From positions 6,510,001 to 6,574,000 of the forward strand of contig NZ_CP043959.1 of the NCBI RefSeq assembly GCF_008632955.1: 64,000 nucleotides of DNA, written 5' to 3'. Positions 52,870 through 60,545 of this stretch are shown here, piece after piece. The notes beneath the pieces are model-generated. The model was given only the letters and a program-made list of their open reading frames with translations. It was not told the origin of the DNA and did no database searches. The stretch is from Streptomyces tendae (lineage in GTDB: Bacteria > Actinomycetota > Actinomycetes > Streptomycetales > Streptomycetaceae). Position numbers and translations under genes: made by a program. Positions within the stretch are counted from its first letter, which is position 1. The number at the start of each line of letters is the position of its first letter.

Positions 52870-54159
52870 CTAGACGAGCCCGGCCTCACGGAACGACTCA
52901 AGGCTGGGCCGGATCGTCGCGGTCAGCCCGGTCCCCGCCACCGCGTCCAACGTCTTCAGACCGTCCCCGGTGTTGAGCACGACCGTCGTGAGGGACGGAT
53001 CAAGCGTCCCGCTCTCGATCAGCTTCTTCGTCACGCCGACCGTGACCCCGCCCGCGGTCTCCGCGAAGATCCCCTCCGTCCGCGCCAGCAGCTTGATCGC
53101 CTCGACCACCTGCGCGTCCGTGACGTCCTCCACCGCACCGCCCGTGCGACGCGCGATGTCCAGGACGTACGGCCCGTCCGCCGGGTTGCCGATCGCCAGC
53201 GACTTGGCGATCGTGTTCGGCTTCTGCGGGCGGACCACGTCGTGCCCCGCCTTGTACGCCGTGGACACCGGCGAGCAGCCCTCGGCCTGCGCGCCGAAGA
53301 TCTTGTACGGCCGGTCCTCGACGAGCCCGAGCTTGATCAGCTCCTGCAGACCTTTGTCGATCTTCGTGAGCTGCGAGCCGGAGGCGATCGGGACCACGAT
53401 CTGGTCCGGTAGCCGCCAGCCGAGCTGCTCGCAGACCTCGTACGCGAGGGTCTTGGAGCCCTCGGCGTAGTACGGCCGCAGGTTGACGTTGACGAAGCCC
53501 CAGCCCTCGCCGGCCGGGTCGCCGATCAGCTCGGAGCAGAAACGGTTCACGTCGTCGTAGTTGCCCTCGATGCCGACGAGCTCGCCGCCGTAGACGGCGG
53601 CCATGACGATCTTGCCCTGCTCCAGGTCGTGCGGGATGAACACGCAGGAGCGGAAGCCGGCCCGGGCGGCGGCGGCGCCGACCGCGCCGGCCAGGTTGCC
53701 GGTGGAGGAGCAGGAGAGCGTGGTGAAGCCGAAGGCGCGCGCGGCCTCCAGGGCCTGGGCCACGACGCGGTCCTTGAAGGAGTGCGTGGGGTTGCCGGAG
53801 TCGTCCTTGACGTAGAGGCCGCCGGTGACGCCCAGCTCGCGGGCCAGGTTGTCGGCCTGCACGAGCTTGGTCCAGCCCGGGTTCAGGTTGGGCTTGGTCG
53901 CCACGTCCGCGGGGACGGGCAGCAGCGGCGCATAGCGCCAGATGTTCGCGGGGCCCGCCTCGATGCGCTTGCGGAGATCTTCGGTGTCGTAATCCGAGAA
54001 GTCGTAGGCGATCTCCAGCGGGCCGAAACACTCCTCGCAGGCGAAGACCGGGCCGAGGGGCACGCGGTGGCCGCACTCGCGACAGGACAGCGCGGCGGCG
54101 GGGCCGAGGTCGACGGTGTTCGCGGAGTCGGTGGTGCTTGCAAAAGTCTGCACAGCCAT
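52870..54159 (-). CDS. thrC: Threonine-synthase-family PLP enzyme, under a SAM riboswitch
   Basis: 429 aa from ATG 54159 (MAVQTFAS). The N-terminal zinc ribbon has SCRECGH and ACEECFG (Cys26, 29, 41, 44). The PLP lysine is in NPTHSFKDRVV (Lys129). CSSTGNLAGAVGAAA and VPIASGSQLTKI are cofactor/phosphate-binding segments of fold-type II enzymes. By family it converts O-phosphohomoserine to threonine. Two features argue for another or additional role: a SAM-I riboswitch in its leader and co-transcription with a sulfur carrier. From memory, Streptomyces also has thrC in a hom-thrC-thrB operon, which would make this a second copy. It might transfer sulfur to O-phosphohomoserine to make homocysteine; that is inference. 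Confidence 0.9.
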   Translation of the reverse strand: MAVQTFASTTDSANTVDLGPAAALSCRECGHRVPLGPVFACEECFGPLEIAYDFSDYDTEDLRKRIEAGPANIWRYAPLLPVPADVATKPNLNPGWTKLVQADNLARELGVTGGLYVKDDSGNPTHSFKDRVVAQALEAARAFGFTTLSCSSTGNLAGAVGAAAARAGFRSCVFIPHDLEQGKIVMAAVYGGELVGIEGNYDDVNRFCSELIGDPAGEGWGFVNVNLRPYYAEGSKTLAYEVCEQLGWRLPDQIVVPIASGSQLTKIDKGLQELIKLGLVEDRPYKIFGAQAEGCSPVSTAYKAGHDVVRPQKPNTIAKSLAIGNPADGPYVLDIARRTGGAVEDVTDAQVVEAIKLLARTEGIFAETAGGVTVGVTKKLIESGTLDPSLTTVVLNTGDGLKTLDAVAGTGLTATIRPSLESFREAGLV

Positions 54160-54178
54160 GGAGGCGAGGCCCTTTCTC

Positions 54179-54322
54179 CTCATCTTCCTCACGACGCATC
54201 TCGCCGTGAGACGGATTTGGCACCTTCCCTAGCCGGGAGCCTCGCCACGTCCGCGTGACAGGAACCGACTGGAGGGTTGCCGGGGCTTCATCGGGCCGTA
54301 TCCCTCTGCCCCTCTGGATGAG
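54179..54322 (-). ncRNA. SAM-I (S-box) riboswitch upstream of thrC-like gene
   Basis: Read on the minus strand, the leader shows the S-box order. P1 is CUCAUC (54317-54322) with GAUGAG (54179-54184). Then come AGAGGGGCAGAGGGA, the kink-turn/loop GGCCCGAUGAAGCCCCGGCA followed by ACC, the P3 arm, and the core AAGGUGCCAAAUCC. A P4 stem CUCACG/CGUGAG follows. The 3' P1 strand runs into GAGGAGAAAGG next to the start codon, so SAM binding could hide the ribosome site and reduce translation. SAM-I is usually an OFF switch. Confidence 0.95.
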
Positions 54323-54460
54323 CGGTGTTCAGTTGTGCGCCCGGCGACCCCGGCATGCGAGGGTCGCTGGCGTTGTTCAAGACTGTAACCGAAGGCCCGG
54401 ACGGCGGAGGGAGCCGTCCGAACCCCGAGATGGATCACCGGCCAGTGAGGAGCCCGGACC

Positions 54461-55429
54461 GTGCTGGAAGAAGTCGAGCGCTGGCTGATCGAGCGCTCCT
54501 GGTCGCTCGCCGACCGGCCCCTGCACCGGATCCTGGCGGCGAAACGGGCCTCGGGGCAGACCGTGAGCGTGGTGCTGCCCGCGCTCAACGAGGAGGCCAC
54601 GGTCGGCGAGATCGTCTCGGTCGTCCGGCACGACCTGGTGCTCCAGGCCCCGCTGGTCGACGAGGTCGTGGTGGTGGACTCCGGCTCCACCGACCGCACC
54701 GCCGAGGCGGCCGCGGCGGCCGGCGCGCGGGTGGTGCACCGGGACTCGATCCTGCCCCGCATACCGGCCGTGCCCGGCAAGGGTGAAGTGCTGTGGCGGT
54801 CGCTGCTGGTCACCCGCGGCGACATCGTCTGCTTCGTCGACGCCGACCTCAGGGACTTCTCCTCCGACTTCGTCACCGGCGTCGTCGGCCCGCTGCTCAC
54901 CGACCCCGACCTCCAGCTGGTCAAGGCCATGTACGACCGCCCCCTGACCCTGGCCGACGGGACCGCCCCCGGCGCGGCGGCCGGGCAGGGCGGCCGGGTC
55001 ACGGAGCTGATGGCCCGCCCGCTGCTCAACATGCACTGGCCGCAGCTGGCCGGTTTCGTCCAGCCGCTGGGCGGCGAGTACGCGGCCCGCCGCGGCCTGC
55101 TGGAGCAGCTCCCGTTCCCCGTCGGGTACGGCGTCGAGCTGGGCATGCTGGTCGACGCCCTGCACCTGGTGGGCCTGGACGCCCTGGCGCAGGTGGACGT
55201 CGGGGTGCGCAAGCACCGGCACCAGGACGGCCAGGCGCTCGGCCGGATGGCCGCCGCAATCTACCGCACCGCGCAGCTGCGGCTGGCCCGCGGCCATCTG
55301 CTGCGCCCTTCGCTGACCCAGTTCGAGCGGGCCGGGGACGCCTTCGAGCCCCGCACGTACTCGGTGGACACGGAGGAACGGCCGCCGATGACGGAGATCG
55401 AGGAGTACCGGGCGCGCCGGGTGGCCTGA
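54461..55429 (+). CDS. gpgS: Glucosyl-3-phosphoglycerate synthase
   Basis: 322-aa family-2/81 glycosyltransferase that transfers glucose from a nucleotide sugar to 3-phosphoglycerate, the first step of glucosylglycerate and methylglucose lipopolysaccharide synthesis. It has VSVVLPALNEEATVGEIV, the nucleotide-sugar region VVDSGSTDRT, metal-binding DAD (Asp127-Asp129) in CFVDADLRDF, and GGEYAARRGLLEQLPFPVGYGVE. GTG 54461 is preceded by GTGAGGAG. It lies upstream of otsA-otsB, grouping compatible-solute genes. Confidence 0.92.
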   Translation: MLEEVERWLIERSWSLADRPLHRILAAKRASGQTVSVVLPALNEEATVGEIVSVVRHDLVLQAPLVDEVVVVDSGSTDRTAEAAAAAGARVVHRDSILPRIPAVPGKGEVLWRSLLVTRGDIVCFVDADLRDFSSDFVTGVVGPLLTDPDLQLVKAMYDRPLTLADGTAPGAAAGQGGRVTELMARPLLNMHWPQLAGFVQPLGGEYAARRGLLEQLPFPVGYGVELGMLVDALHLVGLDALAQVDVGVRKHRHQDGQALGRMAAAIYRTAQLRLARGHLLRPSLTQFERAGDAFEPRTYSVDTEERPPMTEIEEYRARRVA

Positions 55430-55526
55430 TGCCGGCCGGGGCCGGGTGGCCCGACCCAGGCCGTCGCCGGCCGGTGTGACGCACCGGCACGTTTGAGGCC
55501 CGGGGGGCCGGGCTAGGTTGAGGCGT

Positions 55527-56918
55527 ATGGCTTCAAGCTTCGGTGCAGCTCAGGTGCTGGTCGCCTCCAACCGGGGGCCGGTGTCGTACGAGGTGGCGGA
55601 CGACGGTTCGCTGCGGGCCAAGCGGGGTGGCGGCGGACTGGTGTCCGGCCTCTCCGCGATCGGTCCTGAGGCGGGTGCGCTGTGGGTGTGCTCGGCGCTG
55701 TCCGACGGCGACCGCGAGGCCGTGCGGCGCGGGGTGGGCGAGGACGGCGTGCGGATGCTGGACGTCCCCGCGGACGTGCACGCGGACGCGTACAACGGCA
55801 TCGCGAACTCGGTGCTGTGGTTCGTGCACCACATGCTGTACCAGACCCCGCTGGAGCCCGTCTTCGGCGCGGAGTTCCGCCGGCAGTGGGCCTCCTACGA
55901 GACCTACAACCGGGCGTTCGCCGAGGCGCTGGCCGAGGAGGCGGCCGAGGGCGCGGCGGTGCTGGTGCAGGACTACCACCTCACCCTGGTCCCCGGGATG
56001 CTCCGCGAACTCCGCCCCGACCTGCGCATCGGCCACTTCTCGCACACGCCGTGGGCGCCGCCGGAGTACTTCGCGATGCTGCCCGACGACATCGCGCGCC
56101 AGGTGCTGCAGGGGATGCTCGGCGCCGACCGGCTCGGCTTCCTCACCCGCCGCTGGGCGGACGCGTTCACCGCGTGCTGCGAGCGCTTCGCGGGCGGGCC
56201 GGGCGACACCCGCATCGGGGTGCACGGCCTGGGCGCCGACGCGGACTTCCTGCGCGCCCGCTCCCACGAGGCGGACGTGGACGAGCGGATGGCCGCGCTG
56301 AAGGAGGAGATCGGCGAGGGGCGCCGGACGATCGTCCGGGTGGACCGCACCGAGCTGTCCAAGAACATCGTGCGCGGCCTGCTGGCGTACCGGCAGCTGC
56401 TGGACGACCGCCCCGAGTGGCGCGAACGCGTGGTGCACGTGGCCTTCGCCTATCCCTCCCGGCAGGACCTCGCCGTCTACCGCGACTACACCGCCGAGGT
56501 GCAGCGGCTCGCCGACGAGATCAACGAGCGGTACGGCACCCCGGGCTGGCGTCCGGTCGTGCTGCACGTCAAGGACGACTTCGCACGCTCGCTGGCCGCC
56601 TACCGGCTGGCCGACGTCGCCCTGGTCAACCCCATCCGCGACGGCATGAACCTGGTCGCCAAGGAGGTCCCGGTGGTCTCCGACACGGGTTGTGCGCTCG
56701 TGCTGTCCCGGGAGGCCGGCGCCCACGAGGAGCTGGGCGACGACGCGATCACCGTCAACCCGTACGACGTCGTGGAGACCGCCGGGGCGCTGCACGAGGC
56801 CCTGTCGATGCGCCCGGAGGACCGCACCGAGCGCAGCAAGCGCCTGGCCGCGGCGGCGACCGCGCTGCCCCCGGCGCGCTGGTTCCTGGACCAGTTGGAG
56901 GCGCTGCGCGAGGCGTGA
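55527..56918 (+). CDS. otsA: Trehalose-6-phosphate synthase
   Basis: 463-aa GT20 enzyme that makes trehalose-6-phosphate from a nucleotide glucose and glucose-6-phosphate. Motifs are VLVASNRGPVSYEV with KRGGGGLVSGL, VQDYHLTLVPGMLRELRP, GHFSHTPWAPPEYF, VDRTELSKNIVRGLLAY, and NPIRDGMNLVAKE. ATG 55527 has GAGG at ideal distance. otsB follows 29 bp downstream on the same strand, completing the OtsAB route to trehalose, an osmo- and desiccation protectant and spore reserve. Confidence 0.96.
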   Translation: MASSFGAAQVLVASNRGPVSYEVADDGSLRAKRGGGGLVSGLSAIGPEAGALWVCSALSDGDREAVRRGVGEDGVRMLDVPADVHADAYNGIANSVLWFVHHMLYQTPLEPVFGAEFRRQWASYETYNRAFAEALAEEAAEGAAVLVQDYHLTLVPGMLRELRPDLRIGHFSHTPWAPPEYFAMLPDDIARQVLQGMLGADRLGFLTRRWADAFTACCERFAGGPGDTRIGVHGLGADADFLRARSHEADVDERMAALKEEIGEGRRTIVRVDRTELSKNIVRGLLAYRQLLDDRPEWRERVVHVAFAYPSRQDLAVYRDYTAEVQRLADEINERYGTPGWRPVVLHVKDDFARSLAAYRLADVALVNPIRDGMNLVAKEVPVVSDTGCALVLSREAGAHEELGDDAITVNPYDVVETAGALHEALSMRPEDRTERSKRLAAAATALPPARWFLDQLEALREA

Positions 56919-56947
56919 CACGGGGCGTGCCCGGATAGGTTGGGCGT

Positions 56948-57808
56948 ATGGCCAGTCACACGGATTCCACGGACCCCGACGCCCTGCCGACACCCGCCAC
57001 GCAGGCCGGGCGGGACGGACTGGACGCGCTGCTCGCCCGTCCTGGCAAGGCGCTGATCGGGCTCGACTTCGACGGGACCCTCGCGCCGATCGTCGCCGAT
57101 CCGGAGCAGGCCCGCGCGCACCCGGACGCGGTGCCCGCGCTCGCCGCGCTCGCCCCGAAGGTGGCGGCGGTCGCGGTCGTCACCGGCCGCCCGCCGGGCG
57201 TCGCCGTGCGCCACGGGGGCTTCGCGGGCGTGCCCGGTCTGGAGCACCTGGTGGTGCTGGGCCACTACGGCGCCGAGCGCTGGGACGCCGTCACCGGCAC
57301 GGTCACCGCGCCCGCCCCGCACCCCGGCGTCGCCGCCGCCCGCGCGGAGCTGCCGGGGCTGCTGGACCAGGTGGGTGCCTGGCAGGGCACCTGGATCGAG
57401 GAGAAGGGGCGGGCGGTCGCCGTCCACACCCGCAGGGCCGCCGATCCGCAGGCCGCCTTCGAGGCCCTGCGCGAGCCGCTCACCGGTCTCGCGACCCGGC
57501 ACGGCCTGGTCGTCGAGCCCGGCCGCATGGTCCTGGAACTGCGGCCGCCGGGCATGGACAAGGGGGTCGCGCTGCTGGAGTACGCGCGGGAGATCGGGGC
57601 GGAGTCCGTTCTCTACGCCGGTGACGACCTGGGCGACCTGGCCGCGTTCACGGCCGTCGACAAGCTGCGGGCTTCCGGCACGCCGGGGCTTTTGGTGTGC
57701 AGCGGCAGCGAGGAGGTCGCGGAGCTCCGCGAACGGGCCGACCTGGTGGTCGACGGCCCGTCGGGCGTGGTCCGCCTGCTGCGGGCACTGGCAGGGCTGA
57801 TGCCCTGA
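56948..57808 (+). CDS. otsB: Trehalose-6-phosphate phosphatase
   Basis: 286-aa HAD-superfamily phosphatase. Motif I is LIGLDFDGTLAPI (Asp40, Asp42), motif II is AVVTGRPPG, the cap strand is HYGAERWD, and the late acidic motif is LYAGDDLGDLAAF. It removes phosphate from trehalose-6-phosphate made by OtsA. It closes the trehalose operon and is followed by a long hairpin. Confidence 0.94.
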   Translation: MASHTDSTDPDALPTPATQAGRDGLDALLARPGKALIGLDFDGTLAPIVADPEQARAHPDAVPALAALAPKVAAVAVVTGRPPGVAVRHGGFAGVPGLEHLVVLGHYGAERWDAVTGTVTAPAPHPGVAAARAELPGLLDQVGAWQGTWIEEKGRAVAVHTRRAADPQAAFEALREPLTGLATRHGLVVEPGRMVLELRPPGMDKGVALLEYAREIGAESVLYAGDDLGDLAAFTAVDKLRASGTPGLLVCSGSEEVAELRERADLVVDGPSGVVRLLRALAGLMP

Positions 57809-57868
57809 GGGGTTGCTGTCCCTGGGGGCTGCGCCCCCCGACCCCCCGTCGGCCCTGGCGGGCCTCGT

Positions 57869-57914
57869 CCTCAAACGCCGGACGGGCTGAAATCAGCCCC
57901 TCCGGCGTTTGAGG
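57869..57914. terminator. Bidirectional terminator, full intergenic hairpin
   Basis: CCTCAAACGCCGG (57869-57881) pairs with CCGGCGTTTGAGG (57902-57914), enclosing a second helix GGGCTGA/TCAGCCC. This is the complete form of the repeat whose half appears at 8634-8691. It separates the convergent otsB and DUF3263 genes. Confidence 0.92.
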
Positions 57915-57950
57915 AGCGGGGTCCGGGGCGGAGCCCCGCGAACGGCACCG

Positions 57951-58187
57951 TCACCGCTCGGCGCGCCGGGCCTCGCGGATCCGCCGCAGGCGGTTCACCG
58001 TCACGGGGTCGTGGGCCAGCGCCCGAGGATCGTCCAGCAACGCGTTCAGCAGCTGGTAGTACCGCACAGGCACCAACCCCAGCTCCTCCCGGATCACCCG
58101 CTCCTTCGCCCCCGGCGACACGGCCCCCCGCCGCTCCAGCGCGAGCACGTCCCGCTCGAGGCGCCCCAGCTCCTCACCGTCACCCAT
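57951..58187 (-). CDS. DUF3263 protein
   Basis: 78 aa. The sequence LERDVLALERRG, GAKERVIREELGLVPVRYYQLLNALLDDPRAL and VNRLRRIREARR fits DUF3263, a small helix-turn-helix-like actinobacterial family of unknown role. It starts 9 bp after the stop of the sugar-binding protein gene, so it is probably co-transcribed with it. Confidence 0.9.
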   Translation of the reverse strand: MGDGEELGRLERDVLALERRGAVSPGAKERVIREELGLVPVRYYQLLNALLDDPRALAHDPVTVNRLRRIREARRAER

Positions 58188-58196
58188 GCCGGCAGG

Positions 58197-59465
58197 CTAC
58201 CCCGCGTTCTCCGCCCGTACGGCCGTCGCCTGCAGCCCGCCCAGCACGCCCGCCGGGCTGCCGTTCGGCTCCACGGCCTCGCCGATCCGCTTCTTGATCT
58301 CGGCGTTCACGGCCGCCCACGAGGTCTTGCCCACCGGGTACAGCTCCGAGAGCGGCAACTGGTCGATGAACGGCTTGAGTTCCTTGTCCTGCCCGGACGA
58401 CGACATGGCCCGCGACGCGGAGTTGGTGACCGGCATCAGGTCGTACTCACGGGAGAAGGCGACCACGTTCTGCTCGCTGTAGACGAAGTCGAGGAAGTCC
58501 CCGATCTCGTCGCGGTGCCCGTTCTTCTCGAACGCCGTCATCCAGTCGGCGACGCCGAGTGTGGAGGACGTCGGGCCGTCGGCCCCCGGCGTCGGCACCA
58601 TGCCGTACTTCACGCCCTTCTTCTCCGCCATCTCCATCAGCGAGGGATGCCCGTTGAGCATGCCGACCTCACCGGCGGCGAACGCCTCGAACGCCTTGGC
58701 CCGGTTCAGCTTGCCCGGCGCGACGGGCCCGGTGAGGCCCTTGCCGACCAGTTCGTCCCGCAGCCAGCTGAAGGTCTCGACGTTCTCGGTGGAGTCGATG
58801 CCGTAGGTGCCGCCGACGTCGGTGTAGCCGCCGTCGCCGCTCAGCATCCACTGCATGGTCTCGGCCTGCGCCTCCTCCGGTCCGAGCGGCAGCGCGTAGG
58901 GGTAGGTCACCCCGCGCGCCTTGAGGGCCTCGGCGCACTCGGCCAGCTCGTCCCAGGTCGTCGGCGGGGTGAGCCCGGCCTCCTTGAACAGCTCCTTGTT
59001 GTAGAACAGCATCCGCGTGGACGCGCCGAACGGCATGCCGTACTGCACGCTGTTGACCTCGCCCGCGGTGGAGAGCTGCGAGAGGAAGTCCGCCTGGACG
59101 GGGATGGAGAGCAGGTCACCGGCCTGGTAGAGCAGGCCCTGCGAGGCGTAGTCGGCGTACGCGCCGATCTGTGCCATGTCCGGCGGGTCGCCGGCGTCGA
59201 CCATCTCCTTGACCTTGCGGTCGACGTCGTTCCACGAGTAGACGCTGACGTCGACGGTCACCCCCGGGTGGCCGGACTCGTAACGGTCGACCAGGTCGGC
59301 CCAGTACTTCTTGGAACTGTCCGCCGCGCCGTTGCCGTAGTCGGCGGCGACCAGGGTGAGGGTCACGTCGGAGGATTCGCCGCCGACCCCGCATCCGCCG
59401 AGGACCGCTGCCAGTCCCAGCGCGGACACCGCCGCGATCGTCCTTGTCCTGACCCGCCGCTGCAC
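58197..59465 (-). CDS. ABC-type sugar-binding lipoprotein without adjacent permease
   Basis: 422-aa substrate-binding protein from GTG 59465 (AGGAGAGAG upstream). The signal peptide ends in the lipobox VLGGC, so it is a lipoprotein. The fold is of family-1 carbohydrate-binding type: YGMPFGASTRMLFYNKELFKEAGLTPPTTWDEL, and KAFEAFAAGEVGMLNGHP. No permease or ATPase gene lies nearby, so it may use a shared MsiK-type ATPase and membrane partners elsewhere. It is divergent from nagK-nagA with two dre sites between, which suggests an amino-sugar or chitin-derived ligand. Confidence 0.93.
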   Translation of the reverse strand: MQRRVRTRTIAAVSALGLAAVLGGCGVGGESSDVTLTLVAADYGNGAADSSKKYWADLVDRYESGHPGVTVDVSVYSWNDVDRKVKEMVDAGDPPDMAQIGAYADYASQGLLYQAGDLLSIPVQADFLSQLSTAGEVNSVQYGMPFGASTRMLFYNKELFKEAGLTPPTTWDELAECAEALKARGVTYPYALPLGPEEAQAETMQWMLSGDGGYTDVGGTYGIDSTENVETFSWLRDELVGKGLTGPVAPGKLNRAKAFEAFAAGEVGMLNGHPSLMEMAEKKGVKYGMVPTPGADGPTSSTLGVADWMTAFEKNGHRDEIGDFLDFVYSEQNVVAFSREYDLMPVTNSASRAMSSSGQDKELKPFIDQLPLSELYPVGKTSWAAVNAEIKKRIGEAVEPNGSPAGVLGGLQATAVRAENAG

Positions 59466-59518
59466 GTGCTCTCTCCTGCCCGGCGCCGAGCGCCGTCCGC
59501 TGTTCCGATAACCGGATT

Positions 59519-59532
59519 AAGGTCTACACCAC
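59519..59532. promoter_or_regulatory. dre-like DasR site 1
   Basis: The minus strand reads GTGGTGTAGACCTT, close to the DasR consensus TGGTCTAGACCA with its central half GTAGACC. It lies in the divergent nagK/SBP promoter gap. Confidence 0.8.
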
Positions 59533-59535
59533 GTG

Positions 59536-59551
59536 AGTGGACTAGACCTCT
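59536..59551. promoter_or_regulatory. dre-like DasR site 2
   Basis: AGTGGACTAGACCTCT, separated from site 1 by 3 bp. Tandem dre sites upstream of nagKA fit the known control of GlcNAc use by the GntR regulator DasR, which releases DNA on binding glucosamine-6-phosphate. Confidence 0.85.
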
Positions 59552-59579
59552 CGCGGGTCCGCGGGCCACACTGTTCCCC

Positions 59580-60545
59580 GTGAAACATGTCATCGCCCTC
59601 GACGTGGGCGGCACCGGGATGAAGGCCGCCCTGGTCGGGGCGGGCGGCGAGCTGCTGCACCAGGCCCGTCGCCCCACCGGCCGCGAGCGCGGCCCGGACG
59701 CGGTCGTCGAGGGCATCCTCGGCTTCGCGGCGGACCTCCGCGCCCACGGCATCCGCGAACTCGGCGTACCGGCGTCGGCCGCCGGGGTCGCCGTCCCCGG
59801 CATCGTCGACGAGGCGGAGGGCATCGCCGCCTTCGCGGCGAACCTCGGCTGGCGGGACGTCCCGCTGCGCGCCCTGCTCACCGAGCGGCTCGGCGGCGTC
59901 CCCGTGGCGCTCGGCCACGACGTGCGCACCGGCGGCCTGGCCGAGGGCCGGATCGGGGCGGGGCGCGGCGCCGACCGCTTCCTGTTCGTCCCGCTCGGCA
60001 CCGGCATCGCGGGCGCCATCGGCATCGACGGCCGGGTCGAGGCCGGGGCGCACGGCTTCGCGGGCGAGATCGGCCACATCGTCGTACGGCCCGGCGGCAC
60101 CGCGTGTCCCTGCGGTCAGCGCGGCTGTCTGGAGCGGTTCGCGTCCGCGTCGGCCGTGAGCCAGGCGTGGGCGGCGGCCTGCGGCGACCCGGGCGCGGAC
60201 GCGGCGGACTGCGCCAAGGCCGTGGAGTCGGGGGACGCCCGCGCCGTGCGGGTGTGGCAGGACGCGGTGGACGCGCTCGCCGACGGCCTGGTCACCGCGC
60301 TCACCCTGCTGGACCCCCGCACGCTGATCATCGGTGGCGGGCTCGCCGAGGCGGGGGAAACCTTGTTCACACCGCTGCGGGAGGCCGTCCGACGGCGGGT
60401 CACCTTCCAGAAGCTCCCGTCCCTGGTCCCCGCGGCTCTCGGGGACACCGCCGGATGCCTGGGCGCGGGGCTTCTCGCCTGGGACCTGATCGAGACCACC
60501 GACCCCTCGATCGAGACCACTGACCCCTCGGAGGTAACCACCTGA
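59580..60545 (+). CDS. nagK: ROK-family N-acetylglucosamine kinase
   Basis: 321 aa from GTG 59580. The N-terminal ATP phosphate loop is VIALDVGGTGMKAALVG. The ROK zinc-binding motif is CPCGQRGCLERFAS, with its histidine in GEIGHIVVRPGG. It phosphorylates GlcNAc to GlcNAc-6-phosphate. No ribosome site is visible, so the mRNA may be leaderless. The last residues contain a tandem duplicated block (IETTDPS twice). The TGA overlaps the nagA ATG by 1 nt. Controlled by the dre pair upstream. Confidence 0.93.
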   Translation: MKHVIALDVGGTGMKAALVGAGGELLHQARRPTGRERGPDAVVEGILGFAADLRAHGIRELGVPASAAGVAVPGIVDEAEGIAAFAANLGWRDVPLRALLTERLGGVPVALGHDVRTGGLAEGRIGAGRGADRFLFVPLGTGIAGAIGIDGRVEAGAHGFAGEIGHIVVRPGGTACPCGQRGCLERFASASAVSQAWAAACGDPGADAADCAKAVESGDARAVRVWQDAVDALADGLVTALTLLDPRTLIIGGGLAEAGETLFTPLREAVRRRVTFQKLPSLVPAALGDTAGCLGAGLLAWDLIETTDPSIETTDPSEVTT

